Shown here: positions 8,079 through 15,865 of the stretch, in pieces
How the letters are laid out: every line of letters begins with the position of its first letter
Position numbering within the stretch: the stretch's first letter is position 1
From: Bdellovibrionales bacterium GWA1_52_35
GTDB lineage: Bacteria; Bdellovibrionota; UBA1018
DNA: 44,077 nucleotides
Direction of reading: 5' to 3'
NCBI GenBank assembly: GCA_001769805.1
Contig: MEPO01000014.1
Location: 1-44,077 of the forward strand
Program-made: the position numbers and the translations under genes
Notes under the pieces: generated by a model
What the model saw: only the letters and a program-made list of their open reading frames with translations
What the model was told of the DNA's origin: nothing
Database searches by the model: none

Positions 8079-8094
8079 TAACTGAGTAACTGAG
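8079..8094. repeat. Tandem TAACTGAG duplication
   Basis: Two adjacent copies of TAACTGAG, followed by TTAAC, lie in the intergenic stretch between the divergent TIGR02147 and lipoprotein genes, about 30 bases before the lipoprotein ATG. It could be an operator; nothing proves it. Confidence 0.35.
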
Positions 8095-8122
8095 TTAACC
8101 AAGTTATTGAAAGGATCGGGGC

Positions 8123-8878
8123 ATGTTGAACAAAGTAATCGGAATGATCGGAATCGGTTTACAGGTCTTTATACTCACCGGCTGCGCGGTCGTCGGGTCC
8201 TCCAAGGTGGATACTTCTGCGATTCGTACGAGCTACAAAGCTGTTTATGATGGCGCGACACAGGAGCTGAATTACTCCGCGACTTTCATGGTCGGCGATG
8301 GTTTTGGAACTTACGTGATTCTGGAGGGGGGGAGTGAGGTTGAAGTGGATGACCGTCCTCTCTCGATTGAGACCTCGATATTCAATGATGTTTCTTATAT
8401 AGCGCAGCTTCGGCCGGCGCCGCTTTCAGAGCTGACCAAAGATCATCATTTTGTCTTTGTTAGCGCAAAATGCGAAGGAGCTGCTTGCGGGAGCTCTCCA
8501 CAAACTTTTCAAAATACCTTCCGGTTTCCGAACGCGATTGCCTTGGCCGACTCACAGAAAAAGGTGGCGAACACCCTTTCCCCATTTGCTGTGAGCTGGG
8601 TTCTGAAAGACAAGATTCAGTCCCATGAATCGGTCTATGCCCAACTGAGTAGAGAAACTTCCTCTGGGATTAGCCGAAGAAGTGCTTATGCTTCACACGC
8701 GAATGGCGCTTCAGGGGTGGTCATATTCACGACCCAGGATCTCGCCAGTTTTGGGGCGGGGCCCGCAGAGCTTCAAATCTGCAGAGAATATTATTCGTCA
8801 TCAATTCAGGCACCTGCGGCTGGGGGTGATCTGACAACCCGGTACTGCTCGGGCAAAACGGACATAAGCGTTGATTAG
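8123..8878 (+). CDS. Lipoprotein of unknown function
   Basis: The product is 251 aa with a lipoprotein signal whose lipobox is LTGC at residue 21 (MLNKVIGMIGIGLQVFILTG). AAAGGAT supplies the ribosome binding site. The mature part looks like a beta-rich domain (residues about 30-160: YDGATQELNYSATFMVGDGF, VEVDDRPLSIETS) with a second half containing scattered Cys. The stop overlaps the region just before the metzincin gene, so the two and the lipoprotein at 10093 form an operon. No family recognised. Confidence 0.72.
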   Translation: MLNKVIGMIGIGLQVFILTGCAVVGSSKVDTSAIRTSYKAVYDGATQELNYSATFMVGDGFGTYVILEGGSEVEVDDRPLSIETSIFNDVSYIAQLRPAPLSELTKDHHFVFVSAKCEGAACGSSPQTFQNTFRFPNAIALADSQKKVANTLSPFAVSWVLKDKIQSHESVYAQLSRETSSGISRRSAYASHANGASGVVIFTTQDLASFGAGPAELQICREYYSSSIQAPAAGGDLTTRYCSGKTDISVD

Positions 8879-8909
8879 CTGCGTCAATTCGGATATTCGG
8901 GGGGGTAAG

Positions 8910-10070
8910 ATGAGAAATCTGATCTGTGTTGCAGGAGTGATCGTCGCGGTTTTGCTGAGCAGTCAAAGTGCTTTGGCCCGGGGTGGGTGGATTTCGTCTG
9001 GCGGAGAAATCTACAGAAACGAAAAAAATCCGTGGTTCGTCGGAAATACGAAAATTGTTCGTTACTGCGTTGCGGTGGATCCGCTCTCGGTCTCCGCTGA
9101 TCCAGCACACGTTGAATCTCTGATCACGGCTTCGATCGTGAACTGGAAACGCGAATTTCAAAAATACTACGACGCTGAACTTTTCTCTGAATTTCAGGTC
9201 GCCTCCCAGGAATTCATCCAAGTCCCCTGTGCTGAAAATCCAGATCTGAAATTTCAGCTGGGTTGGGGATCTCTGGACTCCAGACAACAGGCGTATATTG
9301 TTGAGCAAGGCGCCGAAAGCATTCTTGGACTGGCTGTCCGAACCGATTACGACGAAGTTCAACTCAGGGGAAAAGGCTTCATCTACATTGCTTCTGATCT
9401 TGGTGCACACCGTTATGATGGCGGGGCCGATACGGTCGAGGCCGCCTGGCAGTATGATGCGCTTTTGTATTACGTGATTTCGCATGAATTCGGTCACGTG
9501 CTGGGTGTGCCTCATGTGGGGGCGGATCACTTTCTGGATACCTCACGATTCATGATGGCCGAGCAATTTCCCGAGTACATTTTGCGCAAAGCTGCCATTG
9601 ATCTTTTGAAACAGATGCCCGGTTTCGATCTCAATCGCCCCAACGAGTTCACTGATTTTTTCGTGCTGTCTCGTAATCGGGAACAGTGCAAACTCGGTGC
9701 GTATCCAATCAAATGGTTCGGTTTGCCGAAAGAGGCGACCTGTGTACGTTTGAACAGGCTGGACTCCAAGAACTACCTCGTCTTCGCACGTGGGCCTTCA
9801 ATGAAGGAGACTCTGGTTGGACAGATTCAGGTTTCCAGCACTCGCACGACCAACGATTCCCTTTTGACTCTCTATCTCGATCCATCTCAGGCGATCTTTC
9901 CCCACAAGGGACCCTGGCCCACGCTCTTCGGACCTGGGTTTGCCTACTACACGGTTGCGGGAATTTACGTTCCGGTGAATGGTCAGTCCAAGGCTGTTTC
10001 AGTCAGTTTTGACGAAAAGCTCATCATCATGGGCGAAGATAACGGACAGATGACGTTTGTACTCAGATGA
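8910..10070 (+). CDS. Exported metzincin-type zinc metalloprotease
   Basis: The product is 386 aa from ATG 8910, preceded by GGGGGGTAAG; the TTG at 8871 would bury the signal peptide (MRNLICVAGVIVAVLLSSQSALA). Residues 192-202 read HEFGHVLGVPH, the full metzincin zinc motif HExxHxxGxxH with three His ligands and catalytic E193. A Met follows ten residues later (DTSRFMMAEQ) in place for the Met-turn. The region before it is compatible with a matrixin-like catalytic domain, and the C-terminal 150 residues form an unknown beta-rich domain. It is probably secreted or periplasmic and degrades protein outside the cytoplasm. It sits between two lipoprotein genes. Confidence 0.86.
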   Translation: MRNLICVAGVIVAVLLSSQSALARGGWISSGGEIYRNEKNPWFVGNTKIVRYCVAVDPLSVSADPAHVESLITASIVNWKREFQKYYDAELFSEFQVASQEFIQVPCAENPDLKFQLGWGSLDSRQQAYIVEQGAESILGLAVRTDYDEVQLRGKGFIYIASDLGAHRYDGGADTVEAAWQYDALLYYVISHEFGHVLGVPHVGADHFLDTSRFMMAEQFPEYILRKAAIDLLKQMPGFDLNRPNEFTDFFVLSRNREQCKLGAYPIKWFGLPKEATCVRLNRLDSKNYLVFARGPSMKETLVGQIQVSSTRTTNDSLLTLYLDPSQAIFPHKGPWPTLFGPGFAYYTVAGIYVPVNGQSKAVSVSFDEKLIIMGEDNGQMTFVLR

Positions 10071-10092
10071 GGGGAGGCGGGCAAAACCGGTT

Positions 10093-10566
10093 ATGAAAAT
10101 ATTTCAGTTCATTTTCACATTGGCTTTGATTGCGCTCACCTCGTGCATGGGGAACTCAATTACTACCCCGGATTCCGGATCGTCCAACGTGGAGATCTGG
10201 GATCTTGTGAGTTCCGGGTGCGGTGCCACGATCTATTCAGCGCCGAGCGGAGGTCCTGCCCTCCGTCTGTCCATTCGTGATTCATCGTCAGTTGCGCGTG
10301 TCAGTCTGGCGACTTTTCCGCCCGTGGTTTGCAATACCCAGCAGACAGTTTCATATCCCGCCTCGGGTTTGATTCGTTTCGTGGATGGAGACATCTCCTG
10401 TGCCACCTCTTCTTCTTCTGATCTGTATCCCTGGAATGATGGTCCGGATGATGTCACTTTCCGGTTTTCCAAAGGCATCAGCTATCTGATTCTCTCCAAG
10501 CCCGCGGGCGATGCAGGCTGCAATAGTCAGCAGACTTTCAATTACGTTTTTGAAAAGAGCCAATAG
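10093..10566 (+). CDS. Small lipoprotein
   Basis: The product is 157 aa from ATG 10093, giving a lipoprotein signal with lipobox LTSC at residue 18 (MKIFQFIFTLALIALTS). The mature part is Ser-rich with several Cys (SSGCGATIY, VVCNTQQT, DISCATSSSS, DAGCNSQQTF), suggesting two disulfides. The NTQQT / NSQQTF pattern occurs twice with Cys before it. It is the last gene of the metzincin operon. Function unknown; it could anchor or inhibit the protease encoded before it, which is inference from position only. Confidence 0.7.
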   Translation: MKIFQFIFTLALIALTSCMGNSITTPDSGSSNVEIWDLVSSGCGATIYSAPSGGPALRLSIRDSSSVARVSLATFPPVVCNTQQTVSYPASGLIRFVDGDISCATSSSSDLYPWNDGPDDVTFRFSKGISYLILSKPAGDAGCNSQQTFNYVFEKSQ

Positions 10567-10596
10567 GTCGGGGCCACTATTTGGTTAAGGAGTGCG

Positions 10597-11346
10597 TTAA
10601 AGTTTGGCTTTGCGACAGCGGTCGCTCAGCACGCGGTTGGTTGAGCCCTGCGCTTTTTCGATCAGCTTGGCGCGCTGACATTCCCATTGGGCTACGGGAT
10701 GCAATTTATCCCAGGCTTCAAAAAGTTTCCGGTTCTTGTTCGAGACCACTCCCCGCCCCGGGTACTCCTGCTCCATGTACAGGTAGGTGCGTGCGACGAT
10801 CCCCTTGAATTCGTCTTCAGGTTCGAATTTTTTGTCGAGTATCTTTGCACCACAGCCCCCGAAAGTTTTGCCTCCCTGTTCAGAAACCGCGGTCCCTAAT
10901 TCTGCCATCGAGAAATTGGACCGCAGTCCATTCAACTCTCCGATGGAGGGCCATAAGTTGTAGAGATCGGCTTCCATTTGGGCAAATTCCGGGTTCTTGC
11001 CGGCACACTTGCGGCCCCTGAATGCCTTTTTCTTTTTGAAACATCCCGGCGCGCCTTCTCGCCATTCTTTGAATGATTGGCCAAACGCTTCGGCCGGAAC
11101 AACATGCTCCCACTCGAGACGCTGCGCCCGTTCGAAATTTTTTCGGGGTTTGTAACCACAGCTGGCGAGGTCTACTTTCCGGCCGGAGTACCGGCAGGGG
11201 CAGTAGATCGTAACCGGATGGGATTTGTGGATCAGTACTGCGATTTTTTTCGCGTCTGCAAAGGAGGTAATCTGGAGGTTTTTGGAAAATACCGGGGTGG
11301 AGATGAGTGAAAGCCCAATCAGAATGGGGGTGAAAACTCGGTACAT
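10597..11346 (-). CDS. endA: Endonuclease I (periplasmic/secreted DNase)
   Basis: The product is 249 aa with a signal peptide (MYRVFTPILIGLSLISTPVFS). RLEWEHVVPAEAFGQ holds the catalytic His of the beta-beta-alpha-metal nuclease site and EADLYNLWPSIGELNGLRSN the metal-binding Asn motif; both are hallmarks of the EndA/NucM/Vvn family of non-specific endonucleases. Many Cys (YCPCRYSG, ASCGYKP, PGCFKKK, GRKCAG) fit the disulfide-stabilised exported enzyme. Length is normal (about 230-250). It cleaves DNA, probably in the periplasm or outside. It is divergent from the DUF4105-type gene. Confidence 0.93.
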   Translation of the reverse strand: MYRVFTPILIGLSLISTPVFSKNLQITSFADAKKIAVLIHKSHPVTIYCPCRYSGRKVDLASCGYKPRKNFERAQRLEWEHVVPAEAFGQSFKEWREGAPGCFKKKKAFRGRKCAGKNPEFAQMEADLYNLWPSIGELNGLRSNFSMAELGTAVSEQGGKTFGGCGAKILDKKFEPEDEFKGIVARTYLYMEQEYPGRGVVSNKNRKLFEAWDKLHPVAQWECQRAKLIEKAQGSTNRVLSDRCRKAKL

Positions 11347-11395
11347 AATTCCATAGCATAGTACATTCTGTTGATTTTATGGGGAATTATGAGAT

Positions 11396-11424
11396 TTGAC
11401 ACGTTTTGGATGCACGGCTATAAC
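11396..11424 (+). promoter_or_regulatory. Near-consensus sigma70 promoter, leaderless arrangement
   Basis: TTGACA (11396-11401) is a perfect -35 box, separated by exactly 17 bases from TATAAC (11419-11424). Transcription would start around 11430-11432, only three to five bases before the ATG at 11435, leaving no room for a Shine-Dalgarno sequence. The apparent upstream TTG start of the same frame is the -35 box itself, so it cannot be the true start. Confidence 0.78.
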
Positions 11425-11434
11425 GCATCAAGTC

Positions 11435-13381
11435 ATGAGAATTGTTCCCTCATATTTGCGCTTCATCGGCCTGGTTGGCCTCGTTCTCGTCACCGGATGG
11501 ACGACAGGCAGTAGCTTGCCTGAAGCGTACGCAATTGAAGCCCTGCAAGGTCTTTCTCCGGCAAAGCAAAAACTGGCGGATGATTTTGCCTCTGCGGTTA
11601 CCGGTTTGCTGCCTCAACCGGTCATCCAAGCCATCGGCCCCAACGTTTACCTGCGCTTTGCCAAGCTGGATTCTTACTCCGAAATCATTCCTCCGGCTTG
11701 TCCGGGCGAGGTGCCTCAGGAGAAACCAGCAGCATCTGTCCTGGGAAAGACCCAGGCTCGGTTTACTCCGGGAGCGAAACGCACGATTGTACTCAATAGA
11801 AATTTCCTGAAGGAAATTTCCGGCGGCCCGGCGCAAGCCCGCAAGTATTCCTGTGGACACCGCGACCTTTACCGTTTGGCTATCGCCACGGCCGTGCACG
11901 AGATCAGTCACCTCTATTTGAAAGCGAAAGGTTCCGCTTTCAAGAAAAACTATCGAAATTTCCTCGCTTGGAAGCGGGGTCTGCTCGATACCAGATCCAA
12001 GAATCAATTCTATGGCCGCAGCCCGGATCCCTATGAGTTCAGGAATTTGACCGAACACTTCGCTGTCAACGCGGAGTACTTCCTCCTCGATCCGGAATAC
12101 CGCTGCCGAAGACCCGAACAATATAGATATTTCGGAAAACACTTCGGCTACAGCGCGCACTCGGTCACCCCTGTTTGCAAGCTCAATACGGAAGTCAGGC
12201 TCGCCACAAGTCTTCAGCCCATGTCGCTGGATCCGACGCGCGTCTACGAAATCCACTATTTGCTGGCCGATCAGGGAAGTGCGTTTGAAAGCAAGTGGGG
12301 CCATGCCATGTACCGGATCATCCAGTGTGCGCCGAGCCGTCCGCAGGTGGGACCGGAGTGTGTGCAGGATATCGGCAGTCATCTGGTCGTGAGTTTCCGC
12401 GCAAGTATTTCCGGGCTCAACGCGAGCAAGCTGGGTGGACTCTCCGGGAAATTCCCGTCCCAGCTTTTTCTTTACTCCGTGCCGGAAATTGTCGGCGAGT
12501 ACACGATGAGTGAGTCCCGGCCGGTGAAGAGTGTCCCACTCAAGCTCAGTCCGACGCAGGTTGAGCAATTCGTCGGCAGAACACTCGAACTCTACTGGGA
12601 ATATCAGGGCCGTTATTACTTTTTTGGTAACAATTGCGCGACCGAGTCCCTGCATTTTCTCGGCGGCGTCCTGGCCGAGGGTGACAACGAAGCCAAGGTC
12701 CCGGGCGCTTGGCTGGCCACTCCGACCGGAATGTATAAGAAATTCCGCAAGGCGGGGCTGCTCAATGAAAGCGTGTTTTCAGATCCCGAGGCGAATGGCC
12801 GGTATTTTTTCCCCTCGTTCAAAACCAGGGCGGAAGAGGCGTTCCGTCGGATTTCCTCCCGCAGAGGGTTTGATCCGGCGCTTTCGATGGATCGGTTTCT
12901 CCGCGAGTACGGTGCCGCCGATCGTCGTGAACTTTACCTCCGCCTGAAAGCCGCGGATTCACAAGAAATCGCAAGTATTGCGATTCGGTTTTATACGCTG
13001 GAACTTCTGATACGCGAAAGGCAAAACGCGGTGCTCAAGATTCAGGCATCGCAAGCTGTGGATGAAGCGCAAAGATATTCGCAAGAGCAGCCCGAAGCCG
13101 AGACGGTCAATATAGCTCAGATGATCGCAAAGCTCGCGAAACTTCGGTCAGAACTGCAGCCGTGGTTCTTCGCTCACCAGGGGTATGGTGTGCCCCAGCA
13201 AAGAGATTATCGTGATCTTTCGGAATTCAAAGTGAAGGTCGATACGATTCGGGAGCTCGCCAATGGAATCATGGGTGAACTCAAAAGCAGTAGAAGTAAC
13301 GTATTTGAGGAATTCGAAAGTATTTCTGCAAATACAATGTTTTTCATGATGGAAATCAGAAACACAAAGAAAGGAAGCTAA
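11435..13381 (+). CDS. Exported HEISH zincin fused to DUF4105-type domain
   Basis: The product is 648 aa with a signal-peptide-like start (MRIVPSYLRFIGLVGLVLVT). Residues 155-159 read HEISH, an HExxH zinc site, and about 50 residues later LTEHFAVNAEYFLLDP gives E207 or nearby Glu as a third ligand, so residues about 40-260 look like a zincin. From about 270, SKWGHAMYRI and later YFFGNNCATESLHFLGG match the DUF4105 (Lnb-type N-terminal) signature, a periplasmic Cys-containing domain seen in envelope proteins. The last 150 residues are helical. Start ATG 11435 follows from the promoter position. It is probably a periplasmic hydrolase; substrate unknown. Confidence 0.82.
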   Translation: MRIVPSYLRFIGLVGLVLVTGWTTGSSLPEAYAIEALQGLSPAKQKLADDFASAVTGLLPQPVIQAIGPNVYLRFAKLDSYSEIIPPACPGEVPQEKPAASVLGKTQARFTPGAKRTIVLNRNFLKEISGGPAQARKYSCGHRDLYRLAIATAVHEISHLYLKAKGSAFKKNYRNFLAWKRGLLDTRSKNQFYGRSPDPYEFRNLTEHFAVNAEYFLLDPEYRCRRPEQYRYFGKHFGYSAHSVTPVCKLNTEVRLATSLQPMSLDPTRVYEIHYLLADQGSAFESKWGHAMYRIIQCAPSRPQVGPECVQDIGSHLVVSFRASISGLNASKLGGLSGKFPSQLFLYSVPEIVGEYTMSESRPVKSVPLKLSPTQVEQFVGRTLELYWEYQGRYYFFGNNCATESLHFLGGVLAEGDNEAKVPGAWLATPTGMYKKFRKAGLLNESVFSDPEANGRYFFPSFKTRAEEAFRRISSRRGFDPALSMDRFLREYGAADRRELYLRLKAADSQEIASIAIRFYTLELLIRERQNAVLKIQASQAVDEAQRYSQEQPEAETVNIAQMIAKLAKLRSELQPWFFAHQGYGVPQQRDYRDLSEFKVKVDTIRELANGIMGELKSSRSNVFEEFESISANTMFFMMEIRNTKKGS

Positions 13382-13413
13382 AACGCGTAAGCGTAAAAAG
13401 CTGAGGAAAACGA

Positions 13414-13818
13414 ATGAAAATATTCAATGTATTGATGATCATGGGTCTGGCGATTCTCATCACCGGGGGCAATGCGTTTGCCCACGGGCGCGGCAACCAC
13501 CGTCACCCAGCTCCAAGGCCCCATAACCCCCCTCCTCATCATCACCACGATGACGATGCTTCCCTTCTTCTGGCCTCAACCATTGTTCTTGAATTGATGA
13601 CTTTGACGGAGCTTTCGGAGGCAACGACCTATGATTATAAAATCGCGATTTTGAATGCCAGCCCGGATGCTCTGAATGTTCTGGATGACCAGGCTGCGAC
13701 TGATCTTTTTATCAACGGGAAAGTGGCAGTCGAGAAGCTTCTGAATATGAAATTTCAGAGCGATGAGGAAGCCGCTTACGTGATTCTCGAATACACGGAA
13801 ATTTATTCAAACCGTTAG
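13414..13818 (+). CDS. His-rich small exported protein
   Basis: The product is 134 aa with a signal peptide (MKIFNVLMIMGLAILITGGNAFA) and a good GAGGA ribosome binding site. The mature N-terminus has eight His in about 22 residues, including PPPHHHHDDD, a likely metal-binding tail. The remainder is a small helical domain (ATTYDYKIAILNASPDAL, DEEAAYVILEY). It lies 32 bases after the HEISH gene, probably in the same transcript. Metal handling for the neighbouring zinc enzyme is a plausible but untested role. Confidence 0.7.
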   Translation: MKIFNVLMIMGLAILITGGNAFAHGRGNHRHPAPRPHNPPPHHHHDDDASLLLASTIVLELMTLTELSEATTYDYKIAILNASPDALNVLDDQAATDLFINGKVAVEKLLNMKFQSDEEAAYVILEYTEIYSNR

Positions 13819-13835
13819 GTTCTGATAGATTTCTT

Positions 13836-15821
13836 TCAGGCGGCTGTTTTCTCCCGGGTCGCCAGTGGCAGATCGAAATAAAACGTACTGCCTTCGCCGG
13901 GTTTGCTTCGCACCCCGATTTCTCCCCCGTGCGCCCGGATAATATTTCTGGCGATGTAGAGACCCAGTCCCGAGCCGACATATTGCTTGTGCTTTGCTTG
14001 CCAGAACCGCTCAAAAACGTGCTCTGCCTCTTCGGGCGGTATTCCAATTCCATTGTCCTTGACCTGGAAATGGATGCTTTCCTTGCCTGATTGCACTTCC
14101 AGGACAATCAACCCGCCTTCAGTGGTGAACTTGATCGCGTTCCCCAGTAAATTTGCAAGGACCTGTACAATCCGGTCGCGGTCGCAATTGATGGATTTTG
14201 CCTCCGGCGAGAGATGGCTTTCGAGCCGAATTTTCTTTGCCTCGGCCCGGGCTTTGAACTGCATGAGAATATCCTCAATGAGGAGCACAATGTTCGTGGA
14301 CCGGGGTTCTATCCGGAGAAGTCCGGCTTCTATCCGGGTCACATCCAGCAAGTCAGCCGTAATCCGGGTCATGGTTTGTACGGCCGCGTTGATGTGATCG
14401 AATTGCTTTTCCACTTTTTCCCGGCTTTCATAAGTCGGCGGTAAAACTCTGCGGATGATTTCAAATCCGGTCGCTATGACGCTGAGTGGGTTTCTTATTT
14501 CGTGTGAAACCACTCCTATCAGTTCCTCTCGTGCCTTGAGGGCTTCGTCCCGTTCCCGCTCGAGTCTCGTCCGCGTCGAAATATCAGTTACCGTCACCAG
14601 AATGACGGCCCGGCTCTGGTCTCGGATCGGCGTAAGGGCAATTTCAAGCGGTATTTCCTTTCCGTTTTTGTGCCGACCCACCAAGTGGCGACCGGCACCC
14701 ATGGGGCGGGCAGAAGGGGCTTTCATGTAGTTCCTCCGATCCTGTTGATGGATTTTCTGGAAGCGCTCGGGAACTAGAACCTCCATCTGCATCCCGAGCA
14801 GCTCTTCAGGTTTGTATCCAAAAACATTTTCTACCTGGGAGTTGACCAGTGAAATGCTCCCCTGGAAGCTATCGACGGTAATGAGTGCGTTCGGGCTTGA
14901 ATCGAAAATCACTCGAAACTTTTCTTCAGATTGCCTGCGGGCCGTCTGGGCACTATCGATCTTGCCACCGATGGTTTCGGCAACCCGGTTGGCCACCGTG
15001 CTCAGAATTCCGACAAACAGGATCGTGAGAAAGGCGGCCGATAATGCAGGATTGACACTGTCGCGCAGAACCACAGCATTCAGCCACCCGTAAATCGGGA
15101 TCATGGTCGAGACCGGAAGCAGGGCGCGCAAGATGGTGGCTCGAACGGAAGAACCCGTCAGGCGGTCAAAAGGCCAGCAGTGCGGGCCAGCCGAGGTCAT
15201 GACCGCGATCCCTAAAAGCGTCAGAACCAGGGAAATCGGCAGTGACATGGGGATTTTTACCTCGCCCAGTTCAACTGCTGTTTTGTAGAAATAGCCAAGC
15301 ATTGCAACCGAGCTGCCGGCTGTACTGATCATCGCCAAGCTTGCCGCCAGGCTTCGAACGCGTCTGTTTGCCTCGAAATAGTACAAAAGCAGAAGGGCGG
15401 TGGTCTGAAGGAGAAAACAAACTGCGGCGAGCGGGGCAATTCTGCCGATGAGCAATCCGCCTATCTCGTCAGTCTGCCGGGGGTAGAGGACCTGCTCGAT
15501 ATCGAGATTGACTCCTCCCAGCGTGGCCAGTGTGATCGTGACAAGCGAGAAGATGAGAAAGAGCAAAATTATTTTTCCAAATAGCATTGCCATCGGTCGA
15601 GGTCCGGCCAGAGCGCGAATCAGCACGACTCCGCTGATCAGGAAAGTCGCAAGAATACCTCCTGGCGCAAAAGGAAAGAATTCTGTTCCAAAACTCCTCA
15701 ACATTGGAATGTCGAAAATCCATCCGAGACTCGCAAGTCCCGAAATCAGCAGAGCCACGGAAAGTAAAGAGTATATGACTCTGTTGAAAAATAGCTCCGG
15801 ACCTCGGCGCGCGGCGTTCAT
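13836..15821 (-). CDS. Membrane PAS sensor histidine kinase
   Basis: The product is 661 aa. About eight hydrophobic helices fill residues 15-285, an integral sensor region. A PAS domain follows (EEKFRVIFDSSPNALITVDS, ending VTVTDIS, about 295-415). The HisKA H-box GVVSHEIRNPLSVI has phospho-acceptor H440, and the ATPase domain carries N box (LANLLGNAIKFT), G1 (KDNGIGIPPEEAEHVFERF) and G2 (GSGLGLYIARNIIRAHGG). All catalytic motifs are intact. There is no response regulator next to it, so it is an orphan kinase; the regulator at 40.5 kb is far away. The signal sensed is unknown. Confidence 0.92.
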   Translation of the reverse strand: MNAARRGPELFFNRVIYSLLSVALLISGLASLGWIFDIPMLRSFGTEFFPFAPGGILATFLISGVVLIRALAGPRPMAMLFGKIILLFLIFSLVTITLATLGGVNLDIEQVLYPRQTDEIGGLLIGRIAPLAAVCFLLQTTALLLLYYFEANRRVRSLAASLAMISTAGSSVAMLGYFYKTAVELGEVKIPMSLPISLVLTLLGIAVMTSAGPHCWPFDRLTGSSVRATILRALLPVSTMIPIYGWLNAVVLRDSVNPALSAAFLTILFVGILSTVANRVAETIGGKIDSAQTARRQSEEKFRVIFDSSPNALITVDSFQGSISLVNSQVENVFGYKPEELLGMQMEVLVPERFQKIHQQDRRNYMKAPSARPMGAGRHLVGRHKNGKEIPLEIALTPIRDQSRAVILVTVTDISTRTRLERERDEALKAREELIGVVSHEIRNPLSVIATGFEIIRRVLPPTYESREKVEKQFDHINAAVQTMTRITADLLDVTRIEAGLLRIEPRSTNIVLLIEDILMQFKARAEAKKIRLESHLSPEAKSINCDRDRIVQVLANLLGNAIKFTTEGGLIVLEVQSGKESIHFQVKDNGIGIPPEEAEHVFERFWQAKHKQYVGSGLGLYIARNIIRAHGGEIGVRSKPGEGSTFYFDLPLATREKTAA

Positions 15822-15865
15822 ATTGCCAGTCGCTGCAAACTCTATGCGCCTTTCGCAAGTCGTCT

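Noticed and set aside
11450..12655. 401-aa minus-strand frame inside the HEISH gene
   Set aside because: It is a long antisense shadow; the plus-strand frame has the signal peptide, the zinc motif and the promoter.
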